Positions 23,952 to 35,002 are shown, counted from the stretch's first letter. The stretch is 64,000 bases of DNA from Prorocentrum cordatum (GCA_963575745.1 CAUYUJ010015282.1:1836735-1900734); one strand, 5' to 3'. Translations and numbers: made by a program. The notes: generated from the letters alone by a model not told the origin.

Positions 23952-25150
23952 ATGGAGTTCCCTGTCTTGGAGCCTCTCCCACTTCGCTTCGACAGAGCTG
24001 GAGAGCCCAGGCCGACGTTGCGGTTTGCACGAGAGCTTTCGATCTCAGAGCCGTGCGCAGGCATGTTTCGTACTCACGTTTGTCTTAGAGAGTGGGGCAT
24101 CAACCACAGACCAGTGAACGTCTTCGATAAGATCGAGTGCTACAGAGGTATGTGGAATCTTTTTTTGTTGGCGAGAATCTCGCGAGTTACTTCCGATGCG
24201 GGCGAGAAGGCGACTTGCTGCAGTTCCCTCTCGCTGGGCATAAGGATTGCGACGGGCTTATCGGGGGGCCGCCCTGCCCTCCATGGGCTGCGAACGGGAA
24301 GCGCAAGGGCTGCCAAGATGTTCGCAGCCTCGTGCATGATAGGCTCATTGAGTGGATCGCGCATCTGGCATCACGCGGTCAGTTGCTCTTCTTCGCCCTG
24401 GAGAATGCTACAGGTATCTTGTCAGAGTCCTCAGCTGGTCATGGTTCTCAGCGTTACGTCGACTACGTGATCGACTCCTTCAGGGAGCACATCCCCTTCT
24501 TCTCCGCGGTTATCACGTGGTGGATACTGCGACGCTGACGCCTCAGAGGCGCAAGCGATGCTGGGTCGTCGGCGTCAGGAAGGATGTTCTTAGAGGGCAG
24601 CCACTTCCATCTCTGCTACCCATTGAGCGGCTTCCCAAGGTCGACCTTGCGGATCTGCTCGACCCCAGCCTCGCGAACTTGGGGCCAGACGACTTGGACG
24701 ATCGGCTCCGCCGCAACCTGGCAGACTACATGAGGGTTCTCTTAGAGCAGGTGCAAAGCGGGAGGCGGAGCGGAGCCAGGGTCGTCATCTTCGATTTGGA
24801 AAGAGGTTTCGGCAAAAGGGTGGAAGCCAAACATCGCCGCGCCCACCTTCACCACCAAGACTACCAAACTGTTCGTGGCGAGCATCACCGACCTGGACCT
24901 TGACCCTTTCGATCGGATGCACCACCGCTTTCTGGCACCGGAGGAGAGGCTCGCGACGCAGGGCCATGGGCCTGACGCGGCGCGTTTCTTGGGCGAGGCG
25001 GCGCTGGTTAAGGCGTGCGGGAATGCCTTCCCTGTGCCGATGGTAGGCGCCGTGATCATTCCTGTATTGCAGGCCGTCTGGGACAGCGGGATAGTGACGG
25101 AGGGCCATGCCTCGCGCTTGAGCCTGGAGGAGCTGCGAGCTCTTTCGTAG
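23952..25150 (+). pseudogene. DNA (cytosine-5) methyltransferase, retroposed, frameshifted
   Basis: Methylates cytosine C5 in DNA using S-adenosylmethionine, in the nucleus. Conserved motifs run in the standard order: motif I-like (ISEPCAGMFRTHVCLREWG, then FDKIE); motif IV GGPPCPPW with the catalytic Cys codon at 24275; motif VI ENATG (24401; usually ENV); motif VIII PQRRKRCWVVGVR (24541); a short target-recognition stretch; WKPNIAAPTFTT with FLAPEERLATQGH (motif IX-like); and motif X GNAFPVPMVG (about 25020). At about 400 aa it is a bare catalytic domain with no BAH, PHD or N-terminal regulatory part. Coding switches frame three times (near 24150, 24500 and 24814, the last in an AAAA run), so it is either dead or mis-sequenced. 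Intronless, and behind an SL relic, it looks like a reverse-transcribed mRNA. The alternative is cargo of a retrotransposon. Confidence 0.85.
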
Positions 25151-25629
25151 CTGCTGATGGCCCGAGCTTATGTTTTCATTCGTTTCTGTAGTTGAGGCGG
25201 CGCGATTGCGCCAGAGACTCCCGTGGCGCCCCGATCGACTCAGTTTGCCGATTTCGCCTCGTTCGGTTTGGCGGCCGTTCGTTGCGAAACCTTCGCTGTG
25301 TGATTCTAGCCTTGGATCGCGGAGACCTCTCTGCCGCCAGTAGGAAATAGTAATGGTGCCAAAACACCCTGAGCAACAATTCGAGCAAGCAAGCGAGCTA
25401 GATAGACGACTACGGACGAGACGTGAGCGTTGAATGAAAGCGAGAAACGATACGCGACAGGGTCGAAAACGATCGACAGCAAACGGCGAAGAGAAGGAGG
25501 AGGAGAAGGCGGAGGAGGAGGAGGGGGAGGAGGAGGAGCAGGAGGAGCAGGAGGAGGAGGAGGGTGGAGGATGAGGAGGACACGTCTGGCATGACCACAC
25601 AGGAACACTAAACCGAAAGACCGTGGCTA
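25151..25629. other. Spacer between methyltransferase and next SL relic
   Basis: Includes a purine tract rich in GGAGGA (about 25494-25570). No gene is supported. There is no obvious poly(A) remnant of the methyltransferase copy. Confidence 0.55.
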
Positions 25630-25652
25630 TCCGTAGACCATTCTGGCTCAGG
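25630..25652 (+). other. Diverged spliced-leader relic upstream of the 25.7-kb gene
   Basis: TCCGTAG, A, CCATTCTGGCTCAGG matches the dinoSL with one inserted base and two substitutions (C for T, G for A). It is 44 nt before the ATG at 25697. The order and spacing repeat those at the methyltransferase, so a chance match is unlikely. Confidence 0.75.
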
Positions 25653-25696
25653 CCCCGAGTCAGGCGAGTCGGCATCGGACTCGCGATATACGACCG

Positions 25697-28133
25697 ATGG
25701 CCACGGCATCCTCGACCGATGCCCCAGCCGCCGCCGCCGCCAGCGCGCGTGGGCAGCTTCTCGCGCTGACGTGTATGAAGTGCCAAGAAGCGACTACCAC
25801 GTCGACGTCTTACCCCTCTGGCGCGCGCAATCCTTTGCGCAGGGCGTGCAATATTTGCAGCTCGACTGACCGGGCGGCAGCCAGGCGCACTGCTGAGTGC
25901 AAAAAGAAGAAGGATGCGAAGAAGCCGCTGACTGATGAGGGCGTGGACGTGAAGGCGAACATCAACAAAATGACCCCAGACGAGAAGGTGGCCTTCTACC
26001 GTGCCGAGAAGGTGGGTGGGTGGCCATGGGCGCGAACGCATGCGACAAATATCATTGATCTCTGAAATCCCTGGGCTGTTTGTTTGGGTCCGATGCCAGT
26101 GTTTTAACCAGGGGCGGAAGTTGTCGCTGCATTCGCGCCTTCGAATCAGCCATCGCACCCAAAAGGCGAAGCAGGTGGCCAAGGGCGGCTCGAGCAATGG
26201 GAAGCGCAGCTTCGCAGACGTCAAGGGCTCCGTCGAGCGCAGCAAGGTTCAGAGTTTGACGCGAGATGAGCTGGACCTCCTCGAAACGTTCGAAGACTTC
26301 GCCCTCGGGCAGAACGACTTGAAGCGCTGTGAGGATGAGGCAGGTGCGAAACCATTGTGGCTCGAGGCTCTGGCGGACCCTCAGAAACAGAAGATCAAGT
26401 TTCGTGGCCAGTGGTTGCTCGGTGAGTTCGGCGGCGTCGCCATGCGCAACACGGTATTTGACAAGTTGAGGAACGCCTTGAAGCTGGCTCAGATGATTGA
26501 TAGCAAGGAGGGCCTCGACGAGTTCCTGACAGAGAGCGCGGATCTTCGGGCGCGCCGCGAGAAGGGGATCAAGAAGGACTACATGGTGCAGCCCGACAAG
26601 GACCAGCCAGAGGTGAACGACTACGACATCGAGGGCAGCGTGAAGGTCGACGAGGGGATGATCAGCGACAAGGTTGTCATGAAGACGATCGCCGCGCAGA
26701 TCGCCAAGAAGGCCGAGGACCTGGCCGAGCAGGAGAAGAGCATCATCGAAGCAGCCGCGGCAAAATCAAGGTCATCTGAGCAACCCACGCCTGAGCCATC
26801 TCCGAACAAGAAGCCGAAGACTTCTGTCGCGGTGGCCAAGATGGGTCTGGAGTCCGCCATCATCAGCCAGTGCGCCACAATCGAAAGCAAGGTCGAGAAC
26901 CTCAAGACGAAGTTCTACCAGGAGGCGAGCGAAGAATTTCGAGGCATCCTGGACGCGGAGGGGAAGCAGGAGCTGAAGGATATGACAGACGCCTTCGAGG
27001 TTAAGTTCGGGCCGTACTCGGCGAAAGCCGAGGACAGGAAGACGGATATCAGGAACGTGCTTGCGAATCTGGACGTCAGCATCGGCGCGGAGGCCATCAT
27101 GAGCAAGAAATGTGGGATCATCGCCACCGCCAAGATGTTTTGCAAGTCAGAGGGCGCTGAGATCAAGACCCTTGTGACTGAGCTCACTACCATGATCACA
27201 GACACGAAGGCTGACGGCAAGAGTGCCCGGAAGGCGACAGAGAACAGGGGCAAGGAGGCGACCAAGCACCTGCACAGCAAGAATGCCTTGGTTGATCGCC
27301 CTGGGAAGTTCGCATCGCCCCTCACGTCCGCGTTCTGGGCCCACCACCAGTGTGAAGCGAATCAGGCGGCATCGGGCGTCGGCATCCACTGGAACACTGA
27401 GCAGGATTTCATGAAGAACGGCAGCGCAGTCTTGATCCCGTCCGAGAGGACGACGGAATGCGTCAAGACGATCGTGGAGTTGGCGTACTACAGGTCTCAG
27501 AAGGCTTGGGTCAAGGCGGCGATGGCCAAGACTACTCATCACACGAGCGCCGCGTACATCTTCGAGGATTCCGCCAAGAAGACCGTGGAGTCGAGCATCG
27601 CATCCATCGTCGGTGCCTCGGTGCGCCCCGGGCAGACGCGCGATGGCTGCCCATGGTTGAACGACCTCGCGGCGGTGAACTTCTGGCAGCACACGAAGGA
27701 CTTGCACTCGATCTCCACTACGCCGTATTGCATGCCGCAGGTTCGCTTCGTCTCGGGGGGCGAGGTGGCGCTGGCTGGACTTCCCGTCGACGCCGTGGTT
27801 GCGGACGCGCTGGTGGCGAAGCGGACCTCCCTGATGAACATGAGCTTGACCGACTTCTTCAACTTGGTCCAGACGAAAGGCGGCATCGCGGTGAAGCTCA
27901 AGCCCGGGTCGATCGTCCTGCTCCCAGGGAATTTCATGATCGTGGAGGTCGCTCTTGGCGGTGCCGAGGTGCACGGCCTGTGCTGGTCGCTGCTCGGCTC
28001 AAGGAGCCTGGCTTCCGTGTGCCTGCCGATCTTGGAGCAGTTTCTGAAGGGGAACGTCAGCATGAGGAAGTCGCCGTACGTGGAGTTGCAGAATCACCTG
28101 CAGGGGATCACGGAGGGTGCGCCAGAGGATTGA
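25697..28133 (+). CDS. Zinc-ribbon protein of about 760 aa, dinoflagellate-type, function unknown
   Basis: ATG at 25697, stop TGA at 28131-28133, with one 154-bp intron (26012-26165) joining AEK to AKQVAK. The N-terminus has two CxxC pairs (C26/C29 and C51/C54) that can form a zinc ribbon, followed by a Lys-rich stretch. The centre is helical and charged, with a coiled-coil-like run (IAKKAEDLAEQEKSIIEAAA) and a Pro/Lys segment (PEPSPNKKPKT) that could be a nuclear signal. The last 250 residues look globular (WHTEQ-like and WLNDLAAVNFWQHTKD segments, then KLKPGSIVLLPGNFMIVEVA). No enzymatic motif recognised. No frameshift is seen, unlike its neighbours, so this may be a live gene. The SL relic 44 nt upstream implies descent from an mRNA copy; the intron was then either kept or gained later. 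Confidence 0.72.
26012..26165 (+). other. Intron, 154 bp, GT-AG with AAGG repeated at both borders
   Basis: The donor GAG-AAG|GTGGGTGG and acceptor CCAAAAG|GCGAAG share AAGG. Without splicing, the upstream frame hits a stop at 26063-26065. Removing 154 bases moves frame 2 into frame 3 exactly. The shared border bases look like the target-site duplication expected if the intron was inserted as a unit, but no terminal inverted repeat is clear. Confidence 0.72.
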
Positions 28134-29130
28134 TAAACCGCTGAGCCTCGGTCAGTGTATCTTCGCAGAATTCGTCGAGGTAGAATGGCTTTTCGAAGGG
28201 TGCGACATTGTCTTTGCACTTTCGAATGTCGCGATTGCCTTCTGCCCTCTTTTGGCGCTGGCACGCCCGCGCTGGGGGCATTTGGACCCGCTCTGAGGAG
28301 GAGGGGAATGAAGAAGAAGACGAACGGTGAGGAGGGAGACGAAGAGAAGGCAGAGGAGGAGGATAAGAAGGCCGATGATGAATGAGCCTACCCCTGGCGA
28401 GGTCGTGCCAGCATAACCCTTCGGCTTACAGTAAGACTGTCGGCGGGACGTAGAGTTTCGCAAAACGAAGCGGCTCGAGTGGGAGCCAGCAGCTCAACTC
28501 ACCACGGCTTGGAAAACATAAAATGACCGATCACATTTGGGACTCTTTGGGCCGCAACAGTGTGGAACACCACGGCACGTGATAGAGTGAACAATCACAT
28601 GCACGATCGGACGAACATAACACATGTGCCTACACCATTGCGTAGCATGAAGCATACAAGCGGTACGAGCATATAAATGCATAACATCATTCCTCGTGCT
28701 CTTATCCGTGATCTGATTTTGAGGCGAAAGAAGACATCCATGGAAACGCCCACCCGAAAGGTGTTGAGAGGGGCCCCGGGGGACGAAGCCGAAGTCGACA
28801 GGATCGAGAGAGGAGGCAAGAGGATCTTCAACAACAAGAAGGGGGGGAGGAGGAACAGATAAGGATTGCTTGCCTCGGCGATGCTACACTAGGACTTGTT
28901 CGCGTCGGCTCAAGTCTTAGACGACCTCCTGGTCTGGACGTGAAACATATGCGCGATAGGTCGCGCTCACAAAGTACTTCCATGGTAGCGGAGATACCAT
29001 TGGCGCCTCAGTCGACCGCTATATGCGTCTGTCTGGGTTTTCATTGTAGCGGAGATGGCCTTGAACACAAGCCAGAAACCGAAGTTGGTAAATCAGGAAA
29101 CCCAGCCCTCTTGGGCATCAGAGAGAGAAG
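28134..29130. other. 3' flank of the 25.7-kb gene
   Basis: Contains a perfect 8-bp stem-loop at 28202-28232 (GCGACATT / AATGTCGC, 15-nt loop) 69 nt after the stop, and a GAG/AAG-rich stretch (28295-28385). A short basic ORF at about 28740-28861 (METPTRKVLRGAPGDEAEVD onward) is possible but unsupported. Confidence 0.45.
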
Positions 29131-29138
29131 AAAAAAAA

Positions 29139-29224
<86 letters not shown>
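29131..29224 (+). repeat. Poly(A) run, 85 uninterrupted A
   Basis: AAAAAAAAC followed by A from 29140 to 29224. On the + strand and about 1.0 kb downstream of the 25.7-kb gene, it could be the tail of a retroposed transcript. Equally, it could be a microsatellite belonging to the dispersed repeat that follows. Confidence 0.9.
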
Positions 29225-29225
<1 letters not shown>

Positions 29226-29239
29226 GGTTTGTCTCCTGA

Positions 29240-29400
29240 AGGGCTCTATGGTCGGGGGCGTGCCTACCAATTGAAGTCATATCCCCGCCCTCCTCCGCCC
29301 GCCCCATCCCCATTCATCATTACCTTGCCCAGCCACGCCCTTCTTCACCTCCCCGCGACCCTGCAGAGTTTAGGTTGAGGTCTAGACTTGCTGCCGGGCC
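29240..29400 (+). repeat. Third copy of the dispersed CTTCTTCACCTCCC/GTCTAGAC repeat
   Basis: The block from CCCGCCCTCC through CTTGCCCAGCCACGCCCTTC, TTCACCTCCCC, CTGCAGAGTTTAGGTTGAGG and TCTAGACTTGCTGCCGGG matches 15703-15825 and 15889-16012. Its left flank (29242-29281) reappears inverted at 16090-16129. Confidence 0.75.
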
Positions 29401-29540
29401 TGCGCCCGATCGACACCTGTCGGGCCACTTTCCAACTGCCGGCTTGCCAGTGGGCAAGGCGCTGCAGATCGCGCGCAAGAAGCGCAAGACGACCCTCGAC
29501 GCCACCAATTTCAAAACCAGCACGCAGGCAGTTGGATCAT

Positions 29541-29968
29541 CGAGGAGGAGGAGGAGCTCGAGGGGGAAGGAGAGGAGAAGGCGAGGATCGAGGAGAGGGA
29601 AGACGGGCGACGAGGAGGATGGAGGAGGAGGAGGAGAAGGAAGGAGCAGGATGGGAGGGGAGGATCGAGAGAGAGGGGGGGGGGGGGGGGGGAGGAGGAA
29701 AGAGGGGGGGGGGGGTGGGGGGGGCGGGAGGGCGAGGAGGAAAAGGAGGATGAGCAGGACAGGGGGAAGACCGTGATTCGCCCCCCCCTTCCCTTTTCTC
29801 CTCCGCCCCTCTCCTCCTCCTCCTCCTCCCCTCCTCCTCCTCCCCTCCTCCTCCTCCTCCCTCCTCCTTCCTCCCCTCTTCTCCTCGTCGCCTCTGCCCC
29901 CCCCCCCTCGTCCTATTTCTCCCCCTCCTCGCCTTCCTCCTCTTCCTCCTCGCGCCTGCTCTTCTTCT
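29541..29968. repeat. Purine tract followed by pyrimidine tract, about 430 bp
   Basis: 29541-29765 is G/A-rich (GGA, GAG, with poly(G) near 29678-29692 and 29707-29724). 29780-29968 is C/T-rich (TCC, CTC, with poly(C) near 29899-29907). Read as arms, GGA and TCC units are complementary, so the region can fold on itself over a long distance. All frames are repeat-derived. Confidence 0.85.
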
Positions 29969-31078
29969 GAATGTCTAACTCTCTCTCCCTCTCTCCCTGT
30001 TTGTCTCCGCCCCCTCGGCCCAGGTGAACGATCGCGCGAAGCTGGCTCTCGAATCGCCCGTTGCGACGCGAGCCCCGGCGGCCCCGACCGCGGCCGCCTT
30101 TCGCCTCGGGGCCCCCGACCAATTGAAAGTTGATGTTTTCGGTGAAAGAATCCACTCGCGCATTTGCGCGCTCTGGCTCCGCGGCGGCGCCTTCGAGATC
30201 CAGGAGTCGAGGGGCGGCGCCTGGGGGGCTCCGAAAGGGCGTCGCGAACGCGCGAATGCATGCGCTGCCGTCGAACAGCAGGGGCGTCAGAAGCGCGAAG
30301 ATAAGCGATCGCCGAACTGCAGGGGCCCAGAGATGGCGCGACAGCGCTAAGATACAACCTAGGCGTGCAGCGGGCCCACTGAAACATTCAAGTCGGCTAA
30401 GATAGCGCGAAAATCCGAAACCTCTGCCCGTCCCACTCGCCCTTGCTTTCTGAGAGCTTCTCGCGCGCGTTGCGCAGTGCCCTGTCGACGAAGTGGGGCG
30501 CGGGCAGTCTCGGGGCGCCCGCGCGCTCGTCATGGGCGCGTGGTGAGTGGGGCATATTACTCTCGAGCCCCTAATGCGTTCCCAACGCGGGTGCTTCGAA
30601 CCCGCGCTATCGGCGCGCGAGCGGGCGCGGGGGAACAGATGGGGGCTCGCCTAATGGAGGTGCTTCTCAGGGGCCTTCCGAAGGCTTCTAAGAGGCCCTC
30701 AGAGGACATCCTAGAAGCAGCCCCCATTGGCGAAGGCCCACCTGTTCCCCAGCACCTCGTCGCGCGCCGCCGACTTACGGGCGCATTTGCTGGGGATTTG
30801 GCGCGCGTGCGCATGCGCGCCGGGCGTTGGCCTCGCAGCGGGGCGCGATGTTCGCGCGCGCTGCGACGTGACCCCGCAGGTTTGGATCAACGAGTACGCG
30901 TCCAAAAGGGCAGAACAACACGAGGCCGACGCCTTCGCCGCAGGAAGTGATATCCTACCGCGCGCATATCTTTAGATGCTGGCGAGGCCCTGGGGCCTCG
31001 AAAGCGACGGGGCCGGCGCGGGGAGGCGCATCGCAGATGCACGGGGGGGGGGGGGGGGGGGGAGAGAGGGGGGAGAGA
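29969..31078. other. GC-rich spacer
   Basis: No gene supported. Contains the dispersed TTCTAAGA motif copy at 30655-30720 and a poly(G) run at about 31043-31062. Confidence 0.45.
30655..30720. repeat. Copy of dispersed TTCTAAGA/CCTTCCGAAGG motif
   Basis: GGTGCTTCTCAGGGGCC, TTCCGAAGGCTTCTAAGAGG and CCCTCAGAGGACATCCTAGA with AGC. The words are shared with 12232-12275 and 12545-12700. CCTTCCGAAGG is itself a perfect palindrome apart from its centre. Confidence 0.5.
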
Positions 31079-31412
<334 letters not shown>

Positions 31413-31889
31413 AACTCGGCTTTGGAGCGGCAGCGCGGGCGTCGCATTTATTTCTGCGGCGCCCGTTTGCAGATCCACTAAACATTCGCGCCCCTACTCA
31501 TGCTCCTCCTCTAGAGAGGGAGGTTCCCTGACATCCTGTCTCCGTGGAGTCACGCGACGGAAGATCCACCCACTTGGCGACGGGTCGCTCCCGAGCGCGC
31601 GCGACGGGAATTTTGTGGCGTCGAACATGGCGCCCCTGCTCCTCCTGCTACACGCCAGGGGGATCGCGTGGATTATCGAACAGTCCCGGCACTCGCTCTT
31701 GGAGTACCATCCGAGGCCGAACATTTGCAACATCTGTGGCTGTAGCACTGCTATTCGTACACGTGTAACACTTATCCTACATACGTAGTGTTGCCATGAG
31801 TAAATCACAGGGTTCCAGGAACAGACTATGTTATATTGTAGATGATAAGTCGCAGCTCGGATTGAGTAGCAGTGGTCGTATTAGTAGTG
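31413..31889. other. Unique spacer
   Basis: Mixed composition with short frames only. No motif recognised. Confidence 0.4.
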
Positions 31890-31901
31890 TTCGTAGAATT
31901 C

Positions 31902-31959
<58 letters not shown>

Positions 31960-31997
31960 TAGTAGTAGTTGTAGTTGTAATAGTAGTAGTAGTCGTC

Positions 31998-32047
<50 letters not shown>
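31890..32047 (-). repeat. (TAG)n array, complementary to (ACT)n
   Basis: About 155 bp of TAG/GTA/AGT triplets with TTG, GTG and CGT interruptions. This is the same microsatellite as at 1-3568 and 15339-15595, on the opposite strand. Confidence 0.95.
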
Positions 32048-32048
<1 letters not shown>

Positions 32049-32633
32049 CAGGGGCAGCATCAGCAGCAACAGATAGTTGCATCCGAGGCAATATGAATGA
32101 TTACCAGCCCCGCGGGCAGCATCGCGCGATAGAAATAGTGCGACAATCGCCGAGCCAGGTGGCAAGCCATGCGCAGGAGCCTTCCGGTCTGGAAACAGTT
32201 CATTTGGATGAGCGGCTATGGAGCAGCGACGGTGGCGCAGAACCCAAAATTGCGTAGAACCACATCTCCCTCGTCCACTTCGCCCATTCAGGCATCCCCT
32301 TTGTTCCTGCGCAGGGGAAGAGTGAATGCTGGCCATGCATGCGGCTTAACCATCAGGCGAATCCGACTTGGCTCTACTGCAATGCTCCGTGGGTGGGCGA
32401 CATCAGCAAGATCCGTTCGCGCGATGCTCGCGGCCGCGTTTCCGGGGGGGCGGCCTGGCGACCGCCGCGAGCAGCCCGAATGGTAAGAGGCCAGGGCGGA
32501 TGCTCGCATGGGGGCAACGATGGCTTTGGGGGCGCCTGGGCTGCCTTGCCAGGCCCTCGGGCCTCGTCGCATGCCCAGGGGCCCCCAAGGCTGGCGACGC
32601 ACCCATCGCGGTCGAACCCTCCCAGGCGCGTCG
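32048..32633. other. Spacer
   Basis: GC-rich with overlapping open frames on both strands. No recognised domain. Confidence 0.4.
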
Positions 32634-32885
32634 ATGGCAAGAAACAAAAAACAGCTCAAGGCGAGCCAGGCGTATCCAGCTGGTTTTGGTCGCGCCGTCC
32701 GGGTGCTTTTCGAGGCGCACTGGGGTGCTGCAGATGCTGATGCGAGCGTGAAAGCTGATGCCCTCGGCAAACAGAAGGTGAACATTGAGGCTTGCATCAA
32801 GAACTCCAAAAACAGCAAGGACAAGTGGGCTGACTCCACGACAAGTGGCATTCTCAACCCGCTAGCGAAATTGGCGTCTCTGTAG
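32634..32885 (+). CDS. Gene fragment, small basic protein or last exon
   Basis: ATG at 32634 and TAG at 32883-32885 give 83 residues: MARNKKQLKASQAYPAGFGR, then AVRVLFEAHWGAADADASVK, a helix-prone charged middle (ALGKQKVNIEACIKNSKNSK) and a short hydrophobic end. Composition and lower GC are more protein-like than the neighbourhood. The frame is also open upstream of the ATG, so this may be the 3' exon of a larger or broken gene. No family recognised. Confidence 0.35.
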   Translation: MARNKKQLKASQAYPAGFGRAVRVLFEAHWGAADADASVKADALGKQKVNIEACIKNSKNSKDKWADSTTSGILNPLAKLASL

Positions 32886-34950
32886 AGCACGATGGTGTCA
32901 ACTTGCATGGAATGAATGTCCTGGCGCTTCTGTAGCTCCATTGACACAGGGGCGCATGGGGGCTAGAACACGGGCGCGCTTGACAGCCAAATAGGTAGCG
33001 CTGTGAGATAGTCGTTGGCGGCGAACGCAAAGGAGCACAGTCAGCTCGTTATCCCTGCCAAAATGCCCCTCGCACCCGTAGCCCAAGACCCCCTTTTCCC
33101 CACTGCGGCCACCTCGCACAATTAAGAAGTCATGGGGGGGGGGGGGGGGGGGGGGTCGCATCGCCCGATCACCGTGCCCCTTAGGGCTCGCAACCAAGCC
33201 CGTCTCGGCGCGAGATGTGACCGCGCAGGAATCCACTGCTTGATCTAGTGGTCATAACCTTATCCTCGCCTCACCTCATCCTCTCCCCGCCCTCTCCTCA
33301 TCCTCTCCCCGCTCGCTCAGCAACCGACCCTCGCCGTCTCCTCGCGACCTCATCGCCCCGTCCTCGCCCTTTCCTTCACGCGCCCCTGCTTCTTCCTGAC
33401 CGCTCGTGCCACCCCCCTGCCATTTACCATGCCTTCCCATTCCATCTCCTGCCTTCCCATGCCATGTAATGCTCTCTTCTGGCCCAGCTGAGTCAGCCCC
33501 AGCACCCAGCCCCAATGGCAGCCCTCTCATCGCCCGATCCGGCGCAGGTGCGACGCCGAAGAGGGTCCGCTACTGCGACAGGCACGTCATTCGCACCCCC
33601 GACGCGCATTGCGACGGGGTCAAGCTACAATGGGAGCCCATGCCAAGAAATAACATATTTCCAAGCAGGGACTTTTCGGGCGTTGATGATGATACGATGA
33701 AACGCGACGGCTCCATGCCAAACGCGCAACGGGCATCCTGGGGATTCCATGTTGGCCTGTTTGTAGATGGTTTCGTTTGGCCGAGTTCCTATTGTAGCTT
33801 GGGGCAATCACGAGGGCGGACGGGGGCTCGGCGCGCGCCCTTGCACCCTGCTGTTCCCCCCCTCGCCTTGCGCCGTCTCCCATGGAGACCTCTCCAGTGC
33901 TCTTGCATCCTTGCGCTGGCTTTTAGGACAGACTCTGACTGTTGATGCGCAGTTAGGCAGCGCGAGAGGCGATCAACACGGTTCCGTCAGTACCCGAACG
34001 CAAACGATTTGGGACAAAAGCCGCAATTTTGTCAGAAAATACATCCACACATTCTTGGGAATAAGTCCGGAAAACATTGGAAAAGCGCGGAAAGCTGTTT
34101 CGCCCGAAGGCAAACGTATGTGAGCGCGCGTTGTGAACCACATTGTTTGGCCACTTGCGGGCTCGACTGCTTCGAACGTGACTGCGTTGCTCTTCGCTGC
34201 TCGCCGAAGGCTCAGACAGGGCAGGGCTCGGCGACCATCTATCGTCGGGGGCGACTAGACACGCGCGTGAATGCAATGGACGCCCGCCCCCCCCCCCGGG
34301 ATCCTCGTGCACTCCTGGGTCTGCGTTTCGCTGAGCGGCGCGAGTGTCACGCAGCGCCTGGTCGCTCCCACAACGATCGGCCATGAGAGGCGGCGCTGCA
34401 AAACGGCCCGCCGCTGCCGATGGCCGCGGGCCCCCCCCCCCCGAAGGCCCAGGCCGCGAGATGAAGGGGCAAGGAGAAACACCGCCCCGCCGACTCCTCA
34501 GGGAGACGATGAAACGGACGAAGATGGACATATGCACCAGGAGCGGCAAGGCCCTTGGACCCCATGGCTCACTGACTGGAGGGGCCCATTCCTTCGGACT
34601 GGAAGTGCTCTAGAGACAATGGTCGCTTCGTCCGCCGCCGTGGGCGGCGCGGCGACATCTCCGCCCGCTCGCGCAGTTGGCGCAGCCGGCCATGAAGGTT
34701 TGTCATGAAACGAGTGCGCCCAGAAGAAACTGGGCCCTGTGATGTTTCAATTCGTTCGGGCCCAAGGCCGACTCACAACGACTCGGCGTGTTTCCCGGGG
34801 CCGCAAAACATACATCCTGGCAGGGGTGGCCCTGGCGGGGGGCCGGAGCCCCTGGGGGCCCATTCGCTCCGTGCTCACAAAGGCCTAGAGGCCCTCGACC
34901 TGAGGCCCGCGACGAGGAGAACGGAGGGGGGGGGAAGAGGAGGGGGAGGG
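32886..34950. other. Spacer with a poly(G) run; no supported gene
   Basis: A poly(G) tract lies at about 33134-33155. 33255-33420 is pyrimidine-rich. 33480-34720 is unique GC-rich DNA with competing frames on both strands. An internal word pair (TTTGTAGAT with CCATGT, TGCCAAGAAATAACATATTT) is not repeated elsewhere. Confidence 0.45.
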
Positions 34951-34954
34951 GATG

Positions 34955-35002
34955 AGCCCCTCCCCCCCTTCCTTCACTCTCCACCTCCTCCTCCTCCTCC
35001 TC

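Noticed and set aside
28890-28915. Another SL relic ending in CGGCTCAAG
   Set aside because: Only the last nine bases match the leader. The upstream part (TTGTTCGCGT) has no GTAGCC core.
29240-30550. Large Arg/Gly/Glu-rich and Pro/Ser-rich frames
   Set aside because: They read through GGA/TCC tracts and G or C runs, with no motif outside the low-complexity sequence.
30585-30615. tRNA-like T-arm (GCGGGTTCGAAGCACCCGC, minus strand)
   Set aside because: The loop would be 9 nt instead of 7, and no acceptor, D or anticodon arms can be formed around it.
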